Assembly (NCBI GenBank): GCA_922989275.2
Contig: OV277867.1
Coordinates: 6,572,001-6,636,000 of the forward strand
Direction of reading: 5' to 3'
Source of the DNA: Gari tellinella
Lineage: Eukaryota > Mollusca > Bivalvia > Cardiida > Psammobiidae
Length of the DNA: 64,000 nucleotides
The notes under the pieces are model-generated. The model did not search any database. It was not told the DNA's origin and worked only from the letters and a program-made list of their open reading frames with translations. A program made the translations under genes and the position numbers. Below, in pieces: positions 11,176-21,938 of this stretch. Each line of letters opens with the position of its first letter. Position 1 is the stretch's first letter.

Positions 11176-11823
11176 TCAAAGTCCAATAGGCATTGCTTCT
11201 ATCGGACAAACATTACTATTTGTGTTATGTCCCTTTATCCCCGATCGTCTTATAAAATTTAGCAAAGAATCTTTATATTCATCCGGGTACTTCTTGAACG
11301 TGCACACGTGCGGGGCTCTCTCCCAATACACCGAAGGTGCTTCAATGCCTTGTTCACGCCAGGACAGGGCGAGGCTCTCGATATGTTCCGGGTCAACCAC
11401 AGGATCGCTTAGAGAATAGAAAAATATACTAGGTAATCTAAGATCATTGTCATGGAATGCTACAGATGCTCGTTTGTATTCCCTCATCGTCACTTTGAAC
11501 GTGGAGAGATACCACTCCAGGCCTTTCCGGATGTATGCCCGCATTTTAAGGTTGTCGGACATAGCTCTGGACAGTCCTTTTGGAATTCCGTCAAAGTCTA
11601 TAGGACTGTCAAACACTTGGCCGCACATTCTGTTAGCTATACTTGAATATTTGTCCGGGTAATCCAGGAGACTGACTAAAAACTCGCCATACATGTATCC
11701 GCCAACTGAGAATCCGTGTGACATAAGCGGCTGGTACTTCCGGTCGCCATCTTGGCATATGTCCATGACACCACGTACCATTGACTTGACCCTGCTTGGA
11801 AACAGTAGCTGGCCAGGTCGAAC
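11176..11823 (-). CDS. TMEM53: TMEM53-like protein, terminal coding exon (hydrolase fold core)
   Basis: Acceptor GTCTATAG|GTTCGACC, then 215 codons and a stop; with exons 1 and 2 the protein is 304 residues, against roughly 280 for vertebrate TMEM53. The join gives ..ITVR|VRPGQLLFPS.., as expected for the DUF829 family. The nucleophile elbow GFSVGG places Ser128 at the active-site position. SLSDPVVD supplies Asp229 (or Asp233) and RAPHV supplies His261, so a complete Ser-Asp-His triad is visible. TMEM53 proteins in vertebrates sit at the outer nuclear membrane and are implicated in BMP/SMAD signalling; no enzymatic substrate is established. The frame is uninterrupted, and the intact triad over three phase-compatible exons argues for a functional gene rather than a retrocopy. 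TMEM53 assignment is firm at family level; one-to-one orthology is not tested. Confidence 0.93.
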   Translation of the reverse strand, partial: VRPGQLLFPSRVKSMVRGVMDICQDGDRKYQPLMSHGFSVGGYMYGEFLVSLLDYPDKYSSIANRMCGQVFDSPIDFDGIPKGLSRAMSDNLKMRAYIRKGLEWYLSTFKVTMREYKRASVAFHDNDLRLPSIFFYSLSDPVVDPEHIESLALSWREQGIEAPSVYWERAPHVCTFKKYPDEYKDSLLNFIRRSGIKGHNTNSNVCPIEAMPIGL

Positions 11824-12554
11824 CTATAGACATATAAAGAAAATTGGAAACGTTAACTTATTCATGACTGAATATCGCAATGAACTCTTGCTGTGTGTTT
11901 GCTGAAGGATTGCATTACGTTGTATAAACAAAACTACATTGTATTAGTCCAGTCAAATTAGCCCCCAAAAGGGTCGAACCTAGAACTAATTGCAACAGAA
12001 ATTTTTTTGCTGTATTTATATCACAAAGGTGTACTCTTTATCATACTAAAAGTCCCAACCCGTAGCTAGATGGGAAATTCATTTTTTGGGGGTCTGAATT
12101 TGGTACCTGATTATATTTTGGCGGACACAGTATTCAATCAGAGTAGTCCAGTCAAATTAGATCTTGAGGTAGAACTAATTGCAACAGAAACTTTTTTTGC
12201 GACTGTGCGAAAATATAGATCAAAGTGTATTACATACAAAGTCCCACAAAATCCCCTTTTTAATAAAAAAAAAGTTATTTTGTATATGGTGATCATTAAA
12301 GTCACTGCAGTGCAACAGGTACCAGCATCGTTCAAAAAAGGAGTTTCCTATTAACAGTAACACGGCAATTTTCAAAAAGTGTTGAAATCAATCACTAACT
12401 TGAAATAAATCTACGAAATTATAATTTGTTATAAAGTATAATGTTTCAGTAATAATTTCCTAAAATCCATTGATTTACGAGATATGTAACAAAATGTATT
12501 GAGGAGATTACTGATGTGATATGCATTTTATATATATCCGGCCATTTTAGTTTA
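11824..12554. repeat. Intron 2, 3' part, with a 70-base direct repeat
   Basis: AGTCCAGTCAAATTAG ... AGAACTAATTGCAACAG occurs at about 11948-12016 and again at 12145-12208 with a substituted middle. No other structure noted. Confidence 0.6.
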
Positions 12555-12804
12555 TACAGTGGAGAATCTGTTATTCTTTCCCATTTAAACGCAAACGTAC
12601 GCAAACGCAAAACACTAAAACGTAGAAAAGTACAAGTTTTGGACAATTCTGATATTTCATGTTTATCTTGGTGGCAAACAGTTTGGAGCCTGATCAGACG
12701 CCGGGTTACCCGGCGTCTGATCTGGCTCCAAACTGTTTGCATGGGAAATAATAGTTTTAGCGTAAACGCGTTTATTGGGAAAGAATAACAGATTCTCCAC
12801 TGTA
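12555..12804. mobile_element. MITE F
   Basis: TACAGTGGAGAATCTG to CAGATTCTCCACTGTA with TA at each end; core tip CGCCGGGTTACCCGGCG. Confidence 0.93.
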
Positions 12805-13240
12805 CCAAACTTTCTCATTGGCCGATAAAAAACGCATATATTCATGTAGATAGTTTGCCTGGCTTTCAATAGCCATTGAAACCCACCGTTAAAAATTGAC
12901 CAAGAATAATCAAAAACCATGGCGAACAACAACATATTTAGCATAGGTATTTGTAAAGCAGTGTTTTAACGAAGAGGATTATATTATGAATGGGACATAG
13001 CTATTGCTGTCAATATGAAAGTTCCTGTATTATTCATTTCCATCGGTAATAGATCAATTGTATGCGTGCAATTGCGTTGTCATGATTTTATACACCAGAA
13101 TCGATGCCACCTTAGTGACGTCCTTCACTTTTAGTACACTTTCACGTAAGCACCAATCACTGCACTCAGAAGTAAGGAAGCGGGATTCTCAACTCTTTCA
13201 ACACCATGGACATGTTTATAATAAACACCTTACATTTACA
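12805..13240. other. Intron 2, no feature recognised
   Basis: Ordinary AT-rich sequence up to the core 2 hairpin at 13241. Confidence 0.4.
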
Positions 13241-13305
13241 AACAGTGTATTCCCAGATCAGAGGGCTCCATTAACCCTCTGATTTGGGTCTACACTGTTT
13301 GCTAA
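13241..13305. repeat. Family D core hairpin
   Basis: ACAAACAGTGTATTCCCAGA...CTCCATTAACCCTCTGAT...CTACACTGTTTG; the two tips are no longer symmetrical. Confidence 0.7.
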
Positions 13306-13307
13306 TT

Positions 13308-13550
13308 GAGACCAGGGTCCGAGGTTATAAAACTTTAAACGAACTCTGTACCAAAAACTCAATTTCGATTACAGGCTCTAGTTTTTACAAAACTCGCTTC
13401 ACTTGATTTTAGTAACCTAATTTGAATACAACTGTACAGCAGAATAATGTATGCAAATTCTAGTTATAAATACAATGTTTGCCACAGTGCTACGAGCTGA
13501 GTTTTGAGCACAGAGTTCATTTTTAAGTTTTGTAACCTCGGAGCCAGTAA
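13308..13550. mobile_element. Inverted-repeat element GGTCCGAGGTTATAAAAC
   Basis: Arms of about 45 bases: GGTCCGAGGTTATAAAAC at the left, and its inverse form GTTTTGTAACCTCGGAGCC at the right, continuing through CTCTGT...CAAAAACTCA. No core 1 or core 2. Confidence 0.65.
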
Positions 13551-13604
13551 TTATTAAAAAACGTAATCTAATAACCCACAACAGTTAATTGGCGTTGAAA
13601 GAGT

Positions 13605-13884
13605 TAAGAATAGGTTGCTACAGTGGAGAATCTGTTATTCTTACCCGTTTAAACGCAAACGTACGCAAACGCAAAACACTAAAACGTAGAAAAGTACAAC
13701 TTTTGGACAATTCTGATAACTCTTGTTTATCTTGGTGGCAAACAGTTTGGAGCCTGATCAGACGCCGGGTTACCCGGCGTCTGATCTGGCTCCAAACTAT
13801 TTGCACTGCAAATAATAGTTTTAGCGTAAACGCGTTTATTGGGAAAGAATAACAGATTCTCCACTGTAAGAATAGGTTGCTACT
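13605..13884. mobile_element. MITE F flanked by a 16-base duplication
   Basis: Element at 13619-13868. TAAGAATAGGTTGCTA occurs at 13605-13620 and again at 13867-13882, directly abutting both ends, in place of a plain TA duplication. Confidence 0.9.
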
Positions 13885-13934
13885 CATTGCATCGGGCAAG
13901 TATCCCTTCTATTGTCAAAGTTTTAGTGAGGCTT

Positions 13935-14378
13935 TTAACCCCTTCGCCGCATATTGTCATCTGTTTCAATACTGATGTCTGTAGTATCGTTTCAAAGTAA
14001 ATTTTAACCCTTTACCATATAGCCTGTTTCTAGTTTGAAAACAGGTGACTACTTAAAGCAGGTTGAAAGTAAAGCAGAATGCGCCCTAAGGCGCATTCTG
14101 CTTTACTTTCAGTCTGGTTTAAGTTACCACCTGCTAGAATTAAGAAAATATTCCTTCCGATACATATTCATGATTGTTTAGATTGGAATTATTTTGTTCC
14201 GCGGAGGATTAAACGGAATGCGCTAAAAGGCGCTTCTATAAGGTAAAGGGTTAAGGCACAATGACTGAAGTTATTTTGAAACAAGTGTCAAACAGTTTGG
14301 ATCCTTGTCAGGTGGCGCATTACGCAGAGTCTGATCAGAATCCGAACGGTTTGCAATCACTGACATTGAAAGGGTTAA
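13935..14378. mobile_element. MITE C with nested MITE A
   Basis: TTAACCCCTTCGCCGC to TTGAAAGGGTTAA. The insertion at 14004-14254 interrupts the left flank; core 2 (CAGTTTGGATCCTTGTCAGG...) is decayed. Confidence 0.8.
14004..14254. mobile_element. MITE A (nested in C)
   Basis: TTAACCCTTTACCATATAGCC to AGGTAAAGGGTTAA, with TTAA at both junctions. Confidence 0.9.
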
Positions 14379-14758
14379 TAAAAAAAGTTTAAAAAAAAAG
14401 CTTTCGGGCATTCGTGGTTTTACTCCGCATTCAGCTGCTTACAGTGGAGAATCTGTTATTCTTTCCCAATAAACGCGTTTACGCTAAAACTATTATTTGC
14501 AGTGCAAACAGTTTGGAGCCAGATCAGACGCTGGGTAACCCGGCGTCTGATCAGGCTCCAAACTGTTTGCCACCAAGATAAACATGAATTATCAGAATTG
14601 TCAAAAAGTTGTACTTTTCTACGTTTTTAGTGTTTTGCGTTTGCGTACGTTTGCGTTTAAACGGGAAAGAATAACAGATTATCCACTGTAATAAAAAAAG
14701 TTAAAAAAAAAAAAAAAGCTTTCGGCATTCGTGGTTTTACTCTTCATGCAGCTGCTTA
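14377..14758. mobile_element. MITE F flanked by a 66-base duplication
   Basis: Element at 14440-14690. The flank TAATAAAAAAAGTT..AGCTTTCGGGCATTCG..CAGCTGCTTA at 14377-14441 recurs at 14689-14758 with a few changes, abutting both termini. Confidence 0.9.
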
Positions 14759-15267
14759 GAAACTTGAAGACCAATAAGGAGAACTATTTTTTTAAATACC
14801 GCCTATGAGAGGTTTGTGGTAGAAATTCAGAAAGAGATGCACGTTTTCAATCGAGCTTGCCAAACGAGAATAGTAATATTACTTTGCTAACACTTAGGGT
14901 GCTGAGCATTACTTAGTCTGATCAGGGTTTATACTCTTTGCATAGGACAAGTGTACTCTTGACAGGTATATTATTTGTTAATGACGAGTAAACTGGTCGT
15001 TAGAGTTATATGTTTTAAGAGCGATTATTTATAACAGAGACTCTCAATTGCTTTTAACCATTTGCTTACTAAATCCAATTGAAATTACAAGAAGTTCCAA
15101 ACATTTTAGATCCAGAACAGACAACGTGAAACGCGGCGTTTAATCAGCATACAAATTGATGGACGCTTAATTGGTTTTAAAATTCGATTTCAAAATGAAC
15201 GGCAGGCGACAGCTGTGAAACAAAAGATGAGGATAAGGCAGACGTAGAGTTATGTATAATAGACAAG
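14759..15267. other. Intron 2 sequence with a decayed core 2
   Basis: A remnant at about 15090-15150 (CCAAACATTTTAGATCCAG...GGCGTTTAATCAGC). Nothing else recognised. Confidence 0.5.
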
Positions 15268-15517
15268 TACAGTGGAGAATCTGTTATTCTTTCCCAATAA
15301 ACGCGTTTACGCTAAAACTATTATTTGCAGTGCAAACAGTTTGGAGCCAGATCAGACGCCGGGTAACCCGGCGTCTGATCAGGCTCCAAACTGTTTGCCA
15401 CCAAGATAAACATGAATTATCAGAATTGTCTAAAAGTTGTTCTTTTCTACGTTTTAGTGCTTTGCGTTTGCGTGCGTTTGCGTTTAAACGGGAAAGAATA
15501 ACAGATTCTCCACTGTA
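15268..15517. mobile_element. MITE F
   Basis: Complete, inverted relative to the copy at 12555. Its right TA is the TA of the adjoining family C end. Confidence 0.93.
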
Positions 15518-15739
15518 ACCCATTCACTACCTTACCTCGAGTACAATGGTTATTTGCAAACAGTTTGGATCCTGATCAGACGCCGCGTAACGCGGCGTCT
15601 GATCAGAACCTAAACTGTTTGGCACTCATTACGATATTACTTTAGTCATTTCAAAAGAAAATTATTTTTTAGAAATACAGGCAGACGACAATAATTGTTT
15701 AAAGCTGGTGACAGCATGAGCATGGCAGTGAAGAGATAA
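15516..15739. mobile_element. MITE C between two F copies
   Basis: TAACCCATTCACTACCTTACC to CATGGCAGTGAAGAGATAA; core GACGCCGCGTAACGCGGCGTC is perfect. Confidence 0.85.
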
Positions 15740-15744
15740 ACACT

Positions 15745-16006
15745 TACAGTGGAGAAAACTGTTATTCTTTCCCAATAAACGCGTTTAAACGCGTTTACGC
15801 TTAAACTTTTATTTCCAATGCAAACTGTTTGGGGCCAGATCAGACGCCGGGTTACCCGGCGTCTGATCAGGCTCCAAACTGTTTACCATCAAGATAATCA
15901 TGAATTATCAGAATTGTCCAAAAGTTGTACTTTTTCTACGTTTTAGTGTTTTGCGTTTGCGTACGTTTGCGTTTAAACGGGAAAGAATAACGTATTCTCC
16001 ACTGTA
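15745..16006. mobile_element. MITE F with a short internal duplication
   Basis: TACAGTGGAGAAAACTG to GTATTCTCCACTGTA. AACGCGTTT is duplicated in the left shell, making it about 12 bases longer than other copies. Confidence 0.9.
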
Positions 16007-16402
16007 AATAGCTCTCTATAATAGACTGCACCACACACCTCGGCGCCTAATCTAAATCAAAAATGTATAAATCTCTCGAGTTTCCTTTTTTTTGTTGCTT
16101 TTTGTTGGGTTTTTTTCTGTTGATGGTTGTTTTGATTTTTCCAAGAAAAAACTGATAAATGAATACCGGTACTGAGAATTGCAGCAGATATATTTTTGCA
16201 AGACGAACAGTGTTTAGTTACTAAATGTAAAGCTTTTGAAATACAATGTATGTTCAGGAATCAGGATATAGCTACATGTCCATTTACACTCTTATCTCCA
16301 ACAACCCTCACACATTCTCCCTCTAACAGCGCTTTATCGTGTGCACATTATAAGTTGAGTAACTCGGCATAAAATCTGGATTGAAACTGTTTGACACTCC
16401 AG
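16007..16402. other. Intron 2 sequence, T-rich
   Basis: T-rich run near 16085-16140 and a C-type fragment (AAATCTGGATTGAAACTGTTT) just before 16400. No gene. Confidence 0.4.
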
Positions 16403-16658
16403 CAGGGCTGCCATTTCTCCGGATTTTTCCTAAGTCTTCGGATTTTTATCCTAGCAGATGGTATCTTAAAACAGGCTGAAAGTAAAGCAGAATGCGCCTT
16501 AAGGCACATTCTGCTTTACTTTCAACCTGTTTTAAGCTGTCATGTGTCTTCAAAACAAGAAATAGACTATGGGGTAAAGGTACGATTGGTAAAATTTCAT
16601 TTGAAAAATTGAAAATTTGAAATCTTAGGATTTTTATTATCAACTTATGGAAGCCCTG
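16403..16658. mobile_element. MITE H
   Basis: CAGGGCTGCCATTTCTCC to CTTATGGAAGCCCTG, with the 6-base duplication CTCCAG. Inserted into the right flank of an older C fragment. Core GTAAAGCAGAATGCGCC is intact. Confidence 0.9.
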
Positions 16659-16776
16659 CTCCAGTTGATGCAGACGGACATGTTTGCAGTCGAGTGAGTC
16701 GACATTATACAGCTTGTGGAAAGTTAATGTGAAACACAATATACAGGAAGTTACTCTCCAGTCATGTCAAACCATA

Positions 16777-16990
16777 TTAACCCTTAGCCCGCCAAATAAA
16801 TTGTCGTCTGCTATATTTCTCGTCTGCTTCAAGTTTCAAAGTGCTTCAAAGTTGCTCAAAATTGCTGAAAATGTTGTCCGAGTGTCAAACAGCTTGGATC
16901 CGGATGAGACGCCGAGTTACTCGGCGTCTCATCCGGATCCAAGCTGTTTGCATATGGAGCTATAGTCGTGAGTGGCAGGCTAAGGGTTAA
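16777..16990. mobile_element. MITE B, copy 1
   Basis: TTAACCCTTAGCCCGCC to GTGGCAGGCTAAGGGTTAA. Core GATCCGGATGAGACGCCGAG and its inverse are intact. Confidence 0.9.
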
Positions 16991-16995
16991 GGTAA

Positions 16996-17600
16996 TACAG
17001 CGCACAACGACACCCAATTGGAGACAAATATTGTATTCGTTGTTCGGAGGCAGTCGTTATAGGGAGGGAAATCGGCTGACATTTGCAAACAGCTTGAATC
17101 CAGATCAGACGCCGCGTTACGCGGCGTCTGATCTGGAGTCCAACTGTTTGTCACTCGTCATTAATTTATTTTATGTCAAAATGTCCATTATGTAACTTTT
17201 GAGAAAAAAACGCAGACGACAATTTAAGGTGAACTTTATTGCAGCAGGGAAAGAGTAAGGTATAACTGTCCTGTTAACCCTTTACCCAATAACCCGTTTA
17301 TAACATTAAATACAGGTGATCACTTAAAGCAGGTTGAAAGTAAAGCAGAATGTGCCTTAAGGCACATTTTGCCTTACTTTCAGCCTGCTTGAAACTACCA
17401 TCTACTAGGCTATATAAAAAATATTTGTTATGGTAAGTGTTCATGAGGGTATAAACTGGAACTATTTTCTTCAGCGGATGAATAAAATGCATGTGCTAAA
17501 AGACGCTTCTATAAGGGAAAGGGTTAAGGGAACTGCAGCCAGCGTCGTTGTAAGGAGGGAGTCGTTGTTGGGAGGGTCGTTGTAGGGAAGAAGCACTGTA
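16996..17600. mobile_element. MITE G, copy 1, with nested A
   Basis: TACAGCGCACAACGAC to GTCGTTGTAGGGAAG..CACTGTA. Core 2 at 17092-17152 is intact. A family A copy (17274-17527) sits in its right part at CCTG|TTAA|GGGAAC. Confidence 0.85.
17274..17527. mobile_element. MITE A (nested in G1)
   Basis: TTAACCCTTTACCCAATAAC to AGGGAAAGGGTTAA. Core tip GTGCCTTAAGGCAC shows a paired change from the usual GCGCC. Confidence 0.9.
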
Positions 17601-18308
17601 CACCCTTAATAAGATTGGCCCAATGTCTGTCTTTATCGGTTCTCTATGTAGAGCGATCGGCCATTCTCGTCAACTGACGGTTCGTACCGAACGAGGCGTA
17701 GAGTGCCGATATTAGCCGACATTGACCCTGTCTAATCAGGGACGTTCAGAATTGAAACAGTTAATGAATTTGCGTTACATTGGCCGTTATTCAACTGCAA
17801 AAACTACTAGCGTCTCATTCGTGTTTTATAAAATATAAGAAGCAAAGCGCTCTTAAAAATACAGAAAGAAAATCAAGAAACATTAGAGTTACTTGCCCCT
17901 ATGTGACATTCCAAAGAATGGCACATTGCAAAGGAATGTCGCATAGCTCAGACAGCAATGTTGTATAGTGACAGAGATCAAGAGTCATTAGATTTGATTG
18001 TCCCTCTGTGACATTCAAAAGGATGTCGCATAGCCAAGAATGTCGCATAGCTCAGACAGCAAAGAATTAGGGTGACAGTGAAGTATTTTTGACAGATGTA
18101 AAAATATGCAAAATGTTACATAATGGTCTATGGGAGATTAGCATTGCAATTTAAAGCAAGGTATAATATTATATAATGTAGCAGGAAATGAGGACTGGTA
18201 CAATGGAGACGACGTTATTCCTTCTCAATAAAAGCAGTCATACTAAAACCCTGATGTCGATTACAAAATATTTGCCACTCAGATTAAAAGCTGAAGAAGG
18301 ATTCTAAC
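17601..18308. repeat. Intron 2 with small duplications
   Basis: GGCCATTCTCGTCAACTGACG (17662) recurs at 22896 in a similar setting. At 17890-18060, TGTGACATTC..GGAATGTCGCATAGC is repeated two to three times. No gene. Confidence 0.5.
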
Positions 18309-18539
18309 CCGAACAGTTATGACGTCAAACCCTTCCTCCACGTAAACGTTGCTTATTTTCCTTAGATGGGCAGGCTTGGCTAACATCCATCCCAACAGTA
18401 TCACGAGTGGGCGTGGCATGTCTCTGGGCTCGGTGTGCTCCTCTAAAGTTACATTTCGGTTCACTTCCGTCACATTGGTATGAGGTAAAGTCTTTGTTGA
18501 TCCGGACAAACCACGTAGAATATTCAGCAGGGGAGCACT
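18309..18539 (-). CDS. TMEM53: TMEM53-like gene, coding exon 2
   Basis: Acceptor CTATAG|AGTGCTCCC and donor GTTCGG|GTTAGA; 231 bases, 77 codons, phase 0 at both ends. It encodes residues 13-89. Residues 54-89 (RPLVILLGW..AKPAHLRKIS, ending EEGFDVITVR) match the start of the DUF829/TMEM53 hydrolase fold: a first beta strand, a GW turn, the conserved AKxxHLRKxS helix and the second strand. Residues 23-52 are low-complexity and probably a flexible leader. Intron 1 (about 7.1 kb) and intron 2 (about 6.5 kb) consist largely of MITEs. Confidence 0.88.
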
Positions 18540-18845
18540 CTATAGAACATAAAACAAAAGATAATAATTCCTTGCTGTAAGATAGTCACCCGCTGTAAGC
18601 ATTATACAGAACAGCCTGCCTTATCAAACATCCTTCGGCATCAACTGATGCTGTCATACAAAGCAGTGTGCGGTTAAAGCAGGTTTCAGATATACAACTG
18701 ACTTTCGATATTTCAAACTCGCTATAAGTGATACCCGTATTGCAAAGTTTGGCGAAGTTTTAACACGGGTATGTTTTCCACTAAGCGAGTTCGAATCTCG
18801 TAAGTGTTGGCAATGACACCTTTAGCGCCATTGACAGTGAAATGT

Positions 18846-19096
18846 TTAACCCTTTCCCCCATAGAAGCGCCTTTTAGCGCCTTTAATTTATTCCTCCACA
18901 GAAGAAAATAGTTCCAATTTATACTGTCATGAATATGTGTTATAAGAATTATTTTCTATATTCTAGAAGATGGTGGCTTAAAGCAGGCTGGAAGTAAAGC
19001 AGAATGCGCCTTAAGGCGCATTCTGCTTTACTTCCAACCTGCTTTAAGTGTCACCTATCTTCAATATAATAAACAGTTTATGAGGTAACAGGTTAA
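18846..19096. mobile_element. MITE A
   Basis: Opposite orientation to the copy at 1738: TTAACCCTTTCCCCCATAGAA to TATGAGGTAACAGGTTAA. Confidence 0.9.
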
Positions 19097-19618
19097 AGTA
19101 AGATCAAAGGCGTATTAGTTAGCTCCATGTTTTACTTTGCTAGTCGTTGCCAGAAAATATAAAATAAAAAGCCTAATAGGATTCTACGGCGTATTAGATT
19201 CATATTCAGTGGTTGTGTAAGTATTTCAAAGGGACCGTGTGCGCTAGACAATGCCTCACTGGTACATTTGCTAATTGATATAGATCTAATTACCTTGCAA
19301 TGTAACTGCACAATAAAACATTATTAATTATTATACGTTTGTAGTATTGGTATATTAATATAGCTCAGTCAGAAACTTCAAACAGTAATTCTGCTAGAAT
19401 GACAATAGTAATGTTACACATACATATGTTATATTGTTTGCATTGATATCTTTATATTCCGGTATGGTATAGATCTCCAGCGATGGACACATGTATCAGT
19501 ATCTTGAGAGAGAAACAAAAGTCGGAAAAAATCCCCCTATTTACATTTTTTCGACTTTGTTTCATCTTACAGTATTGGTACGGGGAAAGAATACGCTACA
19601 ACTAACATTAATAAAACA
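19097..19618. other. Intron 1 sequence, no feature recognised
   Basis: AT-rich, with one short dyad (GTCGGAAAAAATCCCC / TTTTTTCGAC) near 19520-19555. Confidence 0.4.
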
Positions 19619-19869
19619 TTAACTCTTTCCTCCCTGATCCTTTAAATGGACAATTCCAGTTTCCATTTTAGTCTAGTCCATTTCTGACTTTTAAGGGTTG
19701 TTTTTGTCAATGTTTGGCATTGTGACAAACAGTGAAGACTCTGATCAGAGGGCTCCTTTCGGAGCCCTCTGATCTGGGTCTTCACTGTTTGCATAGGACA
19801 TGTGTACTATTCACACATACATTGTTTGAAAAGCACGCCTATATGCGGGACTAGGGTTCAAAGAGTTAA
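19619..19869. mobile_element. MITE D
   Basis: TTAACTCTTTCCTCCCTG to GGTTCAAAGAGTTAA; core tip GGCTCCTTTCGGAGCC. Confidence 0.9.
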
Positions 19870-20204
19870 ACATACATGTAACTTGTGGTTTTGAAACATT
19901 ACGCCAAAGATATATAGCAAAATAGTATAGAGTTACTTCTGTTTTAAGCGATCATCCAAAACTAGAAGCACAGATAGCCTTAACCCCTTCACGGCCATGA
20001 CCTTGTCAGTTTAAACTCTTGCATTATGCGTAATATTTTTTCGTCTGCAACATTTTTCGTCTGATATTGTTCTTAATATAGAACTTACTAAATTTATTTT
20101 CAAAGCATGGTCAGAGTACCAAACAGTTTGTATCCTGATGAGACGCCGAGTTTCGCGGCGTCTCATCTTGATCCAAGCTGTTTTCAAAAGCATTATATAA
20201 ATAT

Positions 20205-20335
20205 TAGATGGCAGTTTGCGTGACATTCAAATTGTCAACCCGAGAAACATAATGTCACCCCGAGGCGAAGCCGAGGGTGATATTCTTGTTTTAGAGGGTT
20301 GAAAATTTGAATGTCACACAAACTGCCATCTCATA
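20205..20335. repeat. Inverted repeat AGATGGCAGTTTG
   Basis: Arms of about 38 bases: AGATGGCAGTTTGCGTGAC at the left, GTCACACAAACTGCCATCT at the right. The middle has a second dyad (ACCCCGAGGC/GCCGAGGGTG). Confidence 0.8.
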
Positions 20336-20468
20336 TTTATTTTATTACACCGAGCTTATCAACTGTGACTGTGGAATCATCTCGTTTGTATCTTATAAAA
20401 TATGTTAGAGCCGCCATGCACGTATTGCGCCAAACGACGTCGCATTGTTTATATCAACTCAAGAATAG

Positions 20469-20672
20469 AGAAAATAATATCATATCGAGTGACGTCACAA
20501 AAATAATATCATACAGCTGGCAGTGTTTTTAAGAATAGAGAAAAATAATATCATATAGAGTGACGTCACAAAAGTAATATCATATAGCTGACAGCATTTT
20601 TTAAGAATAGAGAAAAATAATATCATATATAGAGTGACGTCACAAAAGTAATATCATATAGCTGACAGTGTA
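20469..20672. repeat. Three 70-base repeats with TGACGTCA
   Basis: AAGAATAGAGAAAATAATAT ... GAGTGACGTCAC ... AGCTGACAGT occurs three times. Each unit contains the palindrome TGACGTCA, the consensus binding site of CREB/ATF factors. Confidence 0.8.
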
Positions 20673-21140
20673 AGTTTTAGATAGATGTAAAAGACATGCA
20701 AAATGTTTAATTTTGGTCTATGGGAAATTAACATTGTAACTGAAATCGAGGTGTAATAATCATTGTTATCAGATATATCCGCCGCTAACATGCAAAGAGT
20801 TAAAGAATTGTCATCTGCGTTTGTTTCTCAAATTCAAACTATTTTCCACTTTAACAGCAGGTTAAAATAAATCAAATGGAATGTGTTTTTCAAGAGGCGA
20901 GTCGTACCTGTTGGTAGAGCTTGTGACCAAAACATTTTGCTCTTGTATTGGTAATTTGTTAAAACTTGGAAACATTTCACCTATGCCATAATGATTGTAC
21001 AACTATATACTTGTAGCAATGGAATATATTTTATCTAGACAGGTTCCTGCTTTACATTCAGTCGGTTTTAGCTTTTTGCATGCTAATGGCCAAACCGTGG
21101 CAACCATTTTAGGCAGTTTTGGTTCCGAAAAAAGTGTACA

Positions 21141-21390
21141 TACAGTGGAGAATCTGTTATTCTTTCCCGTTTAAACGCAAACGTACGCAAACGCAAAGCG
21201 CTAAAACGTAGAAAAGTACAACTTTTGGACAATTCTGATAATTCATGTTTATCTTGGTGGCAAACAGTTTGGAGCCTGATCAGACGCCGGGTTACCCGGC
21301 GTCTGATCTGGCTCCAAACTGTTTGCACTGCTAAAAATAGTTTTAGCGTAAACGCGTTTATTGGGAAAGAATAACACATTCTCCACTGTA
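21141..21390. mobile_element. MITE F
   Basis: Complete; TACAGTGGAGAATCTG to CACATTCTCCACTGTA. Confidence 0.93.
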
Positions 21391-21617
21391 TCACAGTATT
21401 AAAGCAGATGATAATATAGACTGGTTTCACTCCCTGTGATGTTTAATAACTATATACAGACCAAACTAAATAGTTCAAACTCATGTTAGTTCGAACATAC
21501 CCATATTCAAATTTAAAACGTGGGTTAGCCACCGTTTAACTTTAAAAGATGGGTATGCTCGACCTCAGCGAGATCGAGTGATCGCAATTAAACTTATGAA
21601 ATGCCGGTTAGGTCGAT

Positions 21618-21869
21618 TTAACCCTTTACCTGATAGCCTATTTCTAGTATTGAAGATAGGTGACTATTTAAAGCAGGTTGAAAGTAAAGCAGAATGCGCC
21701 ATATGGCGCATTCTGCTTTACTTTCAGCCTGCTTTAAGCTTTTACCTGTTAGAATAAGGAAAATATTAAATATGACACATATTCATTACGGTATAATTTG
21801 GAACTATTTTTTTCAGCGGATGAATAAAATGCATGTGCTAAAAGTCGCTTATATAAGGGAAAGGGGTAA
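21618..21869. mobile_element. MITE A
   Basis: TTAACCCTTTACCTGATAGCC to AGGGAAAGGGGTAA; core tip GCGCCATATGGCGC. The terminal TTAA is mutated to GTAA. Confidence 0.88.
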
Positions 21870-21938
21870 GCGAGTTGGAAGTGTCGAGTTTCGAGTGTAG
21901 GCCTATTTCCCTTTTATTTAAACTGAAGTGTCTTTTCG

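Larger units (their letters stand above)
19979..20812. mobile_element. TTAA element interrupted by other repeats
   Basis: Begins TTAACCCCTTCACGGCC and carries a core 2 hairpin at 20118-20184 (GATGAGACGCCGAG). The insert at 20205-20335 and the 70-base tandem repeat at 20469-20672 follow before AAAGAGTTAA at about 20812. Confidence 0.55.
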
